DNA of 64,000 nucleotides from Ameyamaea chiangmaiensis. GTDB taxonomy: Bacteria; Pseudomonadota; Alphaproteobacteria; Acetobacterales; Acetobacteraceae. Made by a program: the position numbers and the translations under genes. The stretch spans positions 1 to 64,000 of the forward strand of contig NZ_BAPT01000042.1 of assembly GCF_025995235.1 (NCBI RefSeq), read 5' to 3'. This document shows, piece by piece, positions 57,512 through 64,000 of the stretch. Within the stretch, counting starts at the first letter, position 1, and each line of letters begins with the position of its first letter. Under the pieces are notes generated by a model. The model did no database searches. It had not been told where the DNA came from and saw only the letters and a list, made by a program, of their open reading frames with translations.

Positions 57512-59410
57512 GTGAACTCCAGGCGGAACACGTTCTCCGGCACTCCCGATCGTCTGGTCAGACGCGTCCGGCGCGCGCTCGCCGGACGCGCGTCCACGAA
57601 CGCGGTCCCGCTGCTGGGGCCGCTGTTGCGCATCCTGAAGCTCTTCGACACGGTCAACGCGCGCGTCGGTGGTCTTCTCCTGCTGGCTGTGGCCCCGTTT
57701 GCCGTGGGGCTCTCGCTTCTGGCGTGGGAGGGTTATCAGGAAATGGAGGACGTGGTGCGGGCGCGGGCTGATGAGGTCGCCCGTCAGGCATCCGCGCTTG
57801 TCTCCTACGAACTTGATGTCGCGACCCAGACGCTGCGTATCCTTGCCGCATCCGCCGACGATCGTGCGCTGGGCGCGCTTCGCCTATCGCCGTGGGCGGC
57901 GCTGTCGCCGCCGCGCGTGGCTGCTGTGGTCGAGCGTGGGGCTGATGGCGCGATACGTACTCGTATTGATAACCCAACGTTCCGCTGCTCCGCCGGATTT
58001 TCCCACGGCTCGGATTTCATCGTCCCGATGGGCATGGAGCGCACCCTCTCGCTTCGTTACCCTCCACCGCAGGCTCTGGACGAAGCCCCGTGTGTCGAGA
58101 TTACGATGCGCCGCATCGATCATGACGCCGGGGTGCAACCGCGTTACCTCTCGGCGCTTGTGTCGCTCGAGGTATCGGCGGCATCCATTCGCTACCGGCT
58201 GAAGAACCGGAACGAATGGCCACGGATATGGGTGCTGGCGCCGGACCGTCGGCTTCTAACTCTTGAACCAACACACTCAGCCGCTGGCGAAGCACCTGTC
58301 GATGCAGCGGCTTTGGAAGACGAGCTTTTGGCGCGCAACGGCCGCGGCGATAACGGGTCTGTTGCTCTCAACCAGCGCCATCGTGCCTCAGTGCTGACAA
58401 CCCTTCCGGTCGGACTTCGACTTCTGGTCGTCGCCACCCGGAGCCGGGACGAGGGTCACGCGCGCAACAGCTTCATCACGACCGTGTTCCTTACCGTCGC
58501 CGTGCTGATCCTGCTTCTGACCGCCGTCGGCACTCTGGCCGATGCGGTTCTGGTGAGGCCGATCAATCAACTGATGGACGCTCTGAGCGAATGGCGGCAA
58601 GGGGGTGCGTTCGACACGCGCATCGCGCGGAGCATGCCGATGGAACTTCGGGCGCTTGGATTTTCGTTCAAGCGGGCAACACGGCGTCTGGCCCGGCATG
58701 AAGCGCGTCTGTCCCGTGCGCTGGAGCATCAACGGTTGCTGATCCACGAGATCCATCATCGGGTAAAGAACAATCTGCAGATTGTCGCGTCGCTCCTGAA
58801 CCTTCAGGCGAATCGCATCCGGCAACCGGAAGCGCAGAACGAGTTTCGACAGGCGCGCGATCGGGTGCGCACGCTCGCCACGCTTCATCGTCACCTCTAT
58901 CCCGAAACGGGTTCAACGGCGATGCGCATGCCGTTGTTTCTAAAAGAACTATGCAGCCAGATCGCAGCAGCGCACGGCGAGGATGGCTCCGATCGTATAT
59001 CGGTTGTGGTCGAGGCCGAGGATTTCGAGATGTCGGTGGATCAGGCGGTTCCGCTTGCGCTGGTAACCACGGAAATTGTCAGCAACGCCATTCGGTATGC
59101 GTTTCCGGACGACCGTCCGGGGACGGTACGGCTGACATTGCGTCAGGAACGAGCAGGAGAGGCGGTCATGGTCATCGAGGATGATGGCATCGGCCTTGCC
59201 GTCGGGGAGCGATCCCATGACAGGAGCCAGCGTACCGGGCTTGGCCTGCAACTGATCCGCGGGTTCGTGCGGCAACTCGGCGGCGTCATGCGCTGCACAT
59301 CCGATCCGGAAGCCGACGCGTCTGTCCCGCCGCTGGCGGGCACGCGCTACGTGATCACCTTTCCCCTCACACCTCCACGCGGGGAACTCCGGGGCCATGT
59401 CGTGTCCTGA
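57512..59410 (+). CDS. Membrane sensor histidine kinase (HisKA_2 type), probable PhyR kinase
   Basis: The 632-residue protein starts with GTG 57512. It has a transmembrane helix at about 52-71, a periplasmic sensor domain (72-320, two cysteines at 159 and 194), a second helix at 321-345 and a HAMP-like region to about 395. A HisKA_2 dimerisation domain follows with LIHEIHHRVKNNLQIVASLLN (His416 the likely phospho-acceptor), then an HATPase domain with TTEIVSNAIRYAF, DDGIGL and TGLGLQLI. HisKA_2/HWE kinases of this kind phosphorylate PhyR. The gene follows nepR by 16 bases. The sensor part has lower GC than the neighbours, as is common for fast-evolving input domains. The signal is unknown. 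Confidence 0.9.
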   Translation: MNSRRNTFSGTPDRLVRRVRRALAGRASTNAVPLLGPLLRILKLFDTVNARVGGLLLLAVAPFAVGLSLLAWEGYQEMEDVVRARADEVARQASALVSYELDVATQTLRILAASADDRALGALRLSPWAALSPPRVAAVVERGADGAIRTRIDNPTFRCSAGFSHGSDFIVPMGMERTLSLRYPPPQALDEAPCVEITMRRIDHDAGVQPRYLSALVSLEVSAASIRYRLKNRNEWPRIWVLAPDRRLLTLEPTHSAAGEAPVDAAALEDELLARNGRGDNGSVALNQRHRASVLTTLPVGLRLLVVATRSRDEGHARNSFITTVFLTVAVLILLLTAVGTLADAVLVRPINQLMDALSEWRQGGAFDTRIARSMPMELRALGFSFKRATRRLARHEARLSRALEHQRLLIHEIHHRVKNNLQIVASLLNLQANRIRQPEAQNEFRQARDRVRTLATLHRHLYPETGSTAMRMPLFLKELCSQIAAAHGEDGSDRISVVVEAEDFEMSVDQAVPLALVTTEIVSNAIRYAFPDDRPGTVRLTLRQERAGEAVMVIEDDGIGLAVGERSHDRSQRTGLGLQLIRGFVRQLGGVMRCTSDPEADASVPPLAGTRYVITFPLTPPRGELRGHVVS

Positions 59411-59508
59411 GCGGGGTCAATGCCAGCATGCGAGCATCGCCGTGACGGAATGACAGGGTTCGGGTTAACGATTGGCAAGAAGTCGTCGTAAATCTGTCCT
59501 TAACGAAC

Positions 59509-61263
59509 ATGGTGTCCTATAAGGCCGCGATGAGCCGAGATAAACAAATCGTGCGCGCGTGGACCCGGGCGCAGGCCCGTCTGGGCCGAAGGAACGCGCG
59601 TCCGGTCATTGCCGCCGGCCTCGTCGGCACTCTGATCGCGTGTGCGCAGGCGGCGTGCATCGCAGCGCTACTGGGCCCTGTACTGGCCGGTCATGCGGCT
59701 GCGATGCAGATCGTGTGGCCCCTGGCGGGTTTTGGATGTCTCGCGATCGTGCGTGCCATGGTCCTCGCCCTGGGTGACATCGCCGCCGGCCGGGCCGGTG
59801 CCCGCGCGCGGCGGCGGCTTCGACAGGATATCGTCCAGACCATGCTTTCGGCCGGCCCCGTTCTGCTGCGCCGCGCGCACAGCGGCGCGCTGGCCGCGCT
59901 GGCGTTCGACCGGGTCGAAGCTCTGGACGGCTTTTTCGCCCGTTGGATTCCGGCCTCCATCCTGTGGGTGGCGCAGCCTGTTCTGGTGGTCTGCGTGGTC
60001 GCGTTCGTGGCCCCGCACGCCGCACTGGTCATGGCGCTGTGCGGCCTGTTCGTCCCCTTCGCGCAGGCGGCGTTTGGCATCGGCGCCGCGGTCGCGTCCC
60101 GACGCCAGTTTCTGGCGATGACCCGCCTCCAGGCCCGGTTCCTCGACCGCATCCGTGGCATCGCCACGATCGTACTTGCCGGCCGGGCGGACGACGAGGC
60201 CGAGCGTCTCGCCGCAGCGGCCGCTGAACTGCGCAAACGCACGATGACGGTGCTGCGCGTCGCGTTCCTGTCGTCGGCCGCGATCGATCTCGCCATGGTG
60301 GTGGCGCTCGTGCTGATCACGTTGGGCGAGGGGCATGGCCTCGTGGCGCAGCGGGCCGCCGGGACGCTCGATCCCGCGTCGGTAGGCCGGGCTCTCTTCG
60401 CACTGGTTCTGGTGCCGGAGTTTTTTGCGCCGTTACGCGCCCTCGCACTGGCCTATCAGGATCGGGCGCAGGCGTCGGGCGCTGCGGAATCGATCCATGA
60501 TCTGTTTGGCGCCGAGACGGTCTCTATCGATGCGGACGAGGGCCGTCAGTCGCACGACGTTCCGTGCACCCCGGGCGAAGCACGCCCGTCCTCGGTGTCC
60601 GTTCGCTTCGAGCGCGTTAGTTTTTCGTGGGACGCGGACCGGGGCGCGAGCCTGAGCGACGTGAGCTTCCGAATGGACGCGCGCCAGACGCTTTTACTGT
60701 GCGGGGCCTCGGGAGCAGGCAAGTCAACGATAATGGAACTGCTGCTGGGTTTCGTTTCGCCGATGAGCGGGCGGATCCTGTTCAACGAATGCGATGTGGC
60801 GGAGATGTCCAGCGCCCAGCGTGCGCGATACGTCGCCTGGATCGGCCAGAGGCCGGTTCTGTTCGCGGGCACCATCGCGGACAATCTGCGGCTGGCGCGA
60901 CCCGAGGCGAGCGATGAGGCGCTGGAGCATGCGCTTGCTATGGCGTCGGCCGACTTCGTGTCGGCACTGCCGCAAGGCATTCACACGGTGATCGGGGACG
61001 GCGGCTTCGGGCTGTCGGGTGGTCAGGCACAGCGGATCGCAATCGCGCGCGCATTCCTGAAGAATGCGCCCCTTCTGTTGCTTGATGAGCCGACAGCGCA
61101 TCTCGATCCTGCGACCGAACGCGCTATTTTCGACACGCTCGCGCGGCTGGCGGAGGGACGCACCGTGATTCTGGCCAGCCATTCTCACGCCATCAGCCGC
61201 TTTGGCGCACAGAGGCTCGACCTTGTGCACGGACGTGTGCTGGAAAGTAGGGTCGTGGCATGA
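59509..61263 (+). CDS. cydD: ABC exporter CydD (thiol exporter, cytochrome bd assembly)
   Basis: CydD with CydC exports glutathione and cysteine to the periplasm and is needed for cytochrome bd assembly. The 584-residue half-transporter has six transmembrane helices (about residues 30-330) and a C-terminal ATPase with LLLCGASGAGKS, the signature LSGGQAQRIAIARAFL and Walker B LLLLDEPTAHLD. ATG 59509 has no clear ribosome site; ATG 59530, seven codons on, has an AAGG before it and may be the real start. It overlaps cydC by four bases. The bd oxidase genes are not in the window. Confidence 0.88.
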   Translation: MVSYKAAMSRDKQIVRAWTRAQARLGRRNARPVIAAGLVGTLIACAQAACIAALLGPVLAGHAAAMQIVWPLAGFGCLAIVRAMVLALGDIAAGRAGARARRRLRQDIVQTMLSAGPVLLRRAHSGALAALAFDRVEALDGFFARWIPASILWVAQPVLVVCVVAFVAPHAALVMALCGLFVPFAQAAFGIGAAVASRRQFLAMTRLQARFLDRIRGIATIVLAGRADDEAERLAAAAAELRKRTMTVLRVAFLSSAAIDLAMVVALVLITLGEGHGLVAQRAAGTLDPASVGRALFALVLVPEFFAPLRALALAYQDRAQASGAAESIHDLFGAETVSIDADEGRQSHDVPCTPGEARPSSVSVRFERVSFSWDADRGASLSDVSFRMDARQTLLLCGASGAGKSTIMELLLGFVSPMSGRILFNECDVAEMSSAQRARYVAWIGQRPVLFAGTIADNLRLARPEASDEALEHALAMASADFVSALPQGIHTVIGDGGFGLSGGQAQRIAIARAFLKNAPLLLLDEPTAHLDPATERAIFDTLARLAEGRTVILASHSHAISRFGAQRLDLVHGRVLESRVVA

Positions 61264-62936
61264 GCAGGGTTCAACACACTCCGCTGGTGGACCAGCGGAC
61301 CGCTTTCGCACAGATTTTCGGCGTCTGGCGCCCGTGCATGCCACGACTGGCGATCGGCATCGTCCTTTCGCTTCTGGCACTGTTGGCCGGACTCGAACTG
61401 ATGTGGACGGCAGGTCTGCGGCTGGCGGGCATGGCCATCGGTCTGTGGGCCGTGGCCTCCATCGTGCTGCGACTGCTTGGTGCGGGCCGCGTGGCGGGGC
61501 GGTATATCGAGCGCCTGTTCACGCACGACGCCATGTTCCGGGCACTGGCGGACCTGCGCGTCTGGTTTTTTCGTCGTCTTGCCGCCGGTTCGGCCGCGGG
61601 CCTCGGGTTCCGTCGGTCCGGCGATCTGCTGTCGCGGCTGGTGTCGGATGTCGAGACGCTCGACGGGCTGTATCTGCGCGTGGTGGTGCCATTGTGCGGA
61701 GCGGCGGTTGCACTGGCTCTTCTGCTGCGGGCAGCCCTTCCGCTCGCGCCCGGACTGGCGGTCGTGCTGGCGGTTCTGCTGTTGATGGCCGCGATAGCGC
61801 TACCGCTTGTGGCACTTCGGATCGGTCGTCACGAAGGGGGTTCGATCGCGGTCGCACAGGCGGCGCTGCGCAACGGTCTGATCGACCTTACCGCCGGATT
61901 GCGCGAAATCCGGGCCTTTGAGGCCGAAGCCGGGGTCGCGTCGCGGATCGACGTTCTGGACGAGTCCCTGAGCCGCGCGCAGGGACAACTGGCGCGCAAA
62001 CTCGCCCTCGCCGGCGCGGTGTCGTTTCTGACCGGACAGGCGGCGATCGTCGCTGTGCTTGCGGCCCTCGTCGGGGTGGGCATGACGCCTCTTCATCCGG
62101 CGGCCGGGTGTGGTTTGCTGTTTCTGACCATCGCGGCGTTCGAGGCATCGTCCGGCCTGACGCGTGCCGGTGTCCTCGCCGGCACCATGGGCATGGCCGC
62201 CCGCCGCGTTGTCGAGAGCGCCGATCAGCCGGCGACGCTGGATCGGGGGACGCGTCCGGCGCCAAGCGGGACCGATATCGCCCTGCGGAACGTGTCGTTC
62301 CGGTGGTCGCCGGATCGGCCGATGGTGCTGCGCAACGTGACCCTCGATATACCGTCGGGGTCACGCGTGGCCATTCTGGGCCCGTCCGGCGCGGGAAAAT
62401 CGAGCCTCGCCGCCCTTCTTCTGAAGGTCGCAGTGCCCGAGGAGGGCGATATCCTTCTGGGATCGGAACCCCTGTCGACCCTGCGTGACGACGCCGTGCG
62501 CAGCCGGATTGCATGGCTGTCGCAGGCGACGCATCTGTTTGACGACACGTTGCGCGCCAACCTGACCCTCGGGCGTCGTGACGTCACCGACGACATGTTG
62601 TGGCGTGCACTGGACCAGGCCGCGATCGGGGATCTGGTGCGCGGATTGCCCGACGGGCTCGAGACATGGATCGGGGAGGGCGGCACGCGTCTCTCCGGCG
62701 GGCAGGGGCGGCGTGTCGCCCTGGCGCGCACTCTTCTGGCCGACGCGCCGATCCTTCTGCTCGATGAACCCACGACCGGTCTGGATGCCCAGACGGCGGC
62801 CGATTTCTTCAGCACCCTTAACGATGTGGCTGGCGACCGCACCGTGATCATGATCGCGCATCGATTGACAGGCGTAGAGCGGATCGACCGGGTGTGGCGC
62901 GTGGCGGACGGACAGGTCATGCCCGCGATGGCATGA
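61260..62936 (+). CDS. cydC: ABC exporter CydC
   Basis: The 558-residue partner of CydD has an N-terminal six-helix membrane part and a C-terminal ATPase with AILGPSGAGKSSLAALLL, signature LSGGQGRRVALARTLL and Walker B LLLDEPTTGLD. The SRLVSDVETLDGLYLRVVVPL loop in the membrane domain is typical of CydC. It starts with ATGA on the cydD stop. The pair forms one heterodimeric exporter. About 144 bases follow before the next gene, with no clear terminator. Confidence 0.9.
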   Translation: MSRVQHTPLVDQRTAFAQIFGVWRPCMPRLAIGIVLSLLALLAGLELMWTAGLRLAGMAIGLWAVASIVLRLLGAGRVAGRYIERLFTHDAMFRALADLRVWFFRRLAAGSAAGLGFRRSGDLLSRLVSDVETLDGLYLRVVVPLCGAAVALALLLRAALPLAPGLAVVLAVLLLMAAIALPLVALRIGRHEGGSIAVAQAALRNGLIDLTAGLREIRAFEAEAGVASRIDVLDESLSRAQGQLARKLALAGAVSFLTGQAAIVAVLAALVGVGMTPLHPAAGCGLLFLTIAAFEASSGLTRAGVLAGTMGMAARRVVESADQPATLDRGTRPAPSGTDIALRNVSFRWSPDRPMVLRNVTLDIPSGSRVAILGPSGAGKSSLAALLLKVAVPEEGDILLGSEPLSTLRDDAVRSRIAWLSQATHLFDDTLRANLTLGRRDVTDDMLWRALDQAAIGDLVRGLPDGLETWIGEGGTRLSGGQGRRVALARTLLADAPILLLDEPTTGLDAQTAADFFSTLNDVAGDRTVIMIAHRLTGVERIDRVWRVADGQVMPAMA

Positions 62937-63080
62937 ACTGGTCGCGACTCGCGCGGAGATGACGGAAACCATTGACGGACTCGCAGGCGCGGAGGCACCT
63001 AGAGGCCTGACACCGGTCCTTGCCGCCGGACTGTTAAGATAAACCGGCGATCTGCGCTCGCCTATCGGAGATACCACCTC

Positions 63081-63458
63081 ATGCTGCGTCGCCTGTCGCT
63101 TGTCCTTGGTCTGTGCGTGCTGGCGGGTTGTTCCACCGGATCGTCGCGTAAATACGTTGTGTTCTTCACGCATGGCTCGGCCGCGCTGGACGAAACGGCG
63201 CAGACCATAGTCTCGCATGCCGCCGCAACCGCCTTGGCCAAGGGGCGAGCGAACGTGATCGTCGAAGGTTACGCCGCGGCGCATGGCGATCTGTCGGCCG
63301 ACGAGCTTCTGGCCATGGACCGCGCGCGCATCGTTGCCGACCAGCTGGCGCGCGATGGCGTGGCCCCGTCGGCGATCCGCCAGGCGCCGCGCGCGCCGTC
63401 GAACGAGAACGTCTCGGTTGCCGCGCGCCGCGTCGAGATCGAAATCGTCGCGCAGTAA
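63081..63458 (+). CDS. Small OmpA-like lipoprotein
   Basis: The 125-residue product has a lipoprotein signal with lipobox LAGC (Cys at residue 16). A compact OmpA-C-like domain follows: YVVFFTHGSAALDETAQTIV, ANVIVEGYAAAHGDLSADELLAMDRARIVADQLARDGV and a final RRVEIEIVAQ. OmpA-like domains bind peptidoglycan; here the usual Asp and Arg peptidoglycan residues are only partly kept, in GYAAAHGD and the final RRVEI. It would be anchored in the outer membrane. It ends 18 bases before recQ on the same strand. The partner or pathway is unknown. Confidence 0.8.
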   Translation: MLRRLSLVLGLCVLAGCSTGSSRKYVVFFTHGSAALDETAQTIVSHAAATALAKGRANVIVEGYAAAHGDLSADELLAMDRARIVADQLARDGVAPSAIRQAPRAPSNENVSVAARRVEIEIVAQ

Positions 63459-63476
63459 GGCCTGTCGCGGCACTCG

Positions 63477-64000
63477 ATGGCCGATGACGCTGCCTTTCCC
63501 GCCGCCGTTGCGTCGGGGCTCGTAACACGCGGAACCGCTATGGACCGGGCGCACGCGGTTCTGCGCGAGACGTTCGGTTTTTCCGCTTTTCGTGGATTGC
63601 AGGAAGCCGCCGTCGCTCGTGTGATGGACGGTCAGGACACGCTGGTGCTGATGCCGACGGGCGGCGGCAAAAGCGTGTGTTATCAGGTTCCGGGCCTTGC
63701 GCGCACCGGTCTCGCGCTGGTCATTTCGCCGCTGATCGCGCTGATGCAGGACCAGGTGGCCGCGTTGCGGCAACTGGGTGTCAACGCCGCCGCCCTGCAT
63801 TCGGAGCTGGACCCGGATGATGCGTCCCAGGTGTGGACCGAGATCAACGCCGGGCGCCTGAAATTTCTCTACGTCTCCCCCGAGCGCCTTTTGTCGCCCG
63901 GCATGATCGATCGTCTGGCGCGGCAGGAACTCGCCCTGATCGCGATCGACGAGGCGCACTGTGTCTCCGCCTGGGGGCATGATTTCCGGCCGGAGTATCG
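63477..64000 (+). CDS. recQ: ATP-dependent DNA helicase RecQ, N-terminal part (cut by window edge)
   Basis: The frame from ATG 63477 stays open to the right edge, showing about 174 codons. It has the RecQ motif 0 FGFSAFRGLQEAAV, Walker A MPTGGGKSVCYQ (Gly-Lys-Ser at about 64-66), ISPLIALMQDQV, YVSPERL and the DEAHC box followed by SAWGHDFRPEY. RecQ unwinds recombination and replication intermediates. An ATG at 63540, 21 codons in, is an alternative start, since the first 20 residues have no family similarity. The rest of the helicase, RQC and HRDC parts lie outside the window. Confidence 0.92.
   Translation, partial: MADDAAFPAAVASGLVTRGTAMDRAHAVLRETFGFSAFRGLQEAAVARVMDGQDTLVLMPTGGGKSVCYQVPGLARTGLALVISPLIALMQDQVAALRQLGVNAAALHSELDPDDASQVWTEINAGRLKFLYVSPERLLSPGMIDRLARQELALIAIDEAHCVSAWGHDFRPEY

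Noticed and set aside
1..64000. tRNA, rRNA, tmRNA, CRISPR arrays, insertion sequences, prophage or integrase genes
   Set aside because: I looked through the intergenic gaps and found no cloverleaf-like sequence, regular spaced repeats, transposase or integrase motifs.

Overview
The window is one contiguous, high-GC, gene-dense stretch of chromosome from an alphaproteobacterium, most likely an acetic acid bacterium or relative (Acetobacteraceae). The lineage call rests on several features. The lexA promoter carries an alphaproteobacterial SOS box (GTTC-N7-GTTC). There is a PhyR-NepR-EcfG general stress module with a HisKA_2-type kinase. The pyruvate dehydrogenase E1 beta subunit carries its own lipoyl domain. 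The secG-pyrG-kdsA-eno-ftsB, ppiD-trp-moaC and pdh-lpd-lipA-coq10 blocks keep alphaproteobacterial gene order. The family-level call is an inference from gene content. I found no rRNA, tRNA, CRISPR array, insertion sequence, prophage or plasmid gene. This is core genome with a few unusual insertions.

Layout. 1-2.4 kb: end of a biotin operon (bioF, a BioH-type esterase, bioC, bioD). 2.4-4.4 kb: lexA and moeA on the minus strand. 4.6-5.2 kb: rpmG, with a shared terminator against ftsB. 5.3-10.5 kb: tpiA, secG, pyrG, kdsA, eno and ftsB on the minus strand. 10.6-17.3 kb: ppiD, trpE, trpG, trpD, trpC and moaC on the plus strand. 17.4-24.0 kb: pdhA, pdhB, pdhC, lpd, lipA and a COQ10-like gene. The order from 2.4 to 24 kb looks like an ancestral alphaproteobacterial array in which one block of about 13 kb (moaC through ftsB) has been inverted between moeA and pdhA.

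24-34 kb: a small secreted His-rich protein, pncC/cinA, a lytic transglycosylase, a TerC-family protein, then the purine genes purB and purC-purS-[Rap1a/Tai-like]-purQ-purL. The exported Rap1a/Tai-like gene is translationally coupled on both sides inside the FGAM synthase operon. bolA and a monothiol glutaredoxin follow. 34-43.5 kb: a secreted hypothetical protein, yraN, a cardiolipin synthase with an EEP-family partner, an AI-2E-type permease, sseA-metC, comM and serA. 43.6-48.6 kb: hisN with a diheme cytochrome c, kdsB-pheA, dapA and smpB. 48.7-53.6 kb: a double cold-shock-domain protein, an LpxR-like lipid A deacylase with a Gfo/Idh oxidoreductase, and an Uup-type ABC-F ATPase.

53.6-59.4 kb is a stress-response locus: otsA (trehalose-6-phosphate synthase, no otsB beside it), phyR, two EcfG-like sigma genes, nepR and a membrane histidine kinase. 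In the known partner-switch scheme, the kinase phosphorylates PhyR, PhyR sequesters NepR, and EcfG is released. Candidate EcfG-type promoter motifs lie in front of otsA and of the His-rich secreted protein. 59.5-64 kb: cydDC, a small OmpA-like lipoprotein and the 5' part of recQ, which runs off the window.
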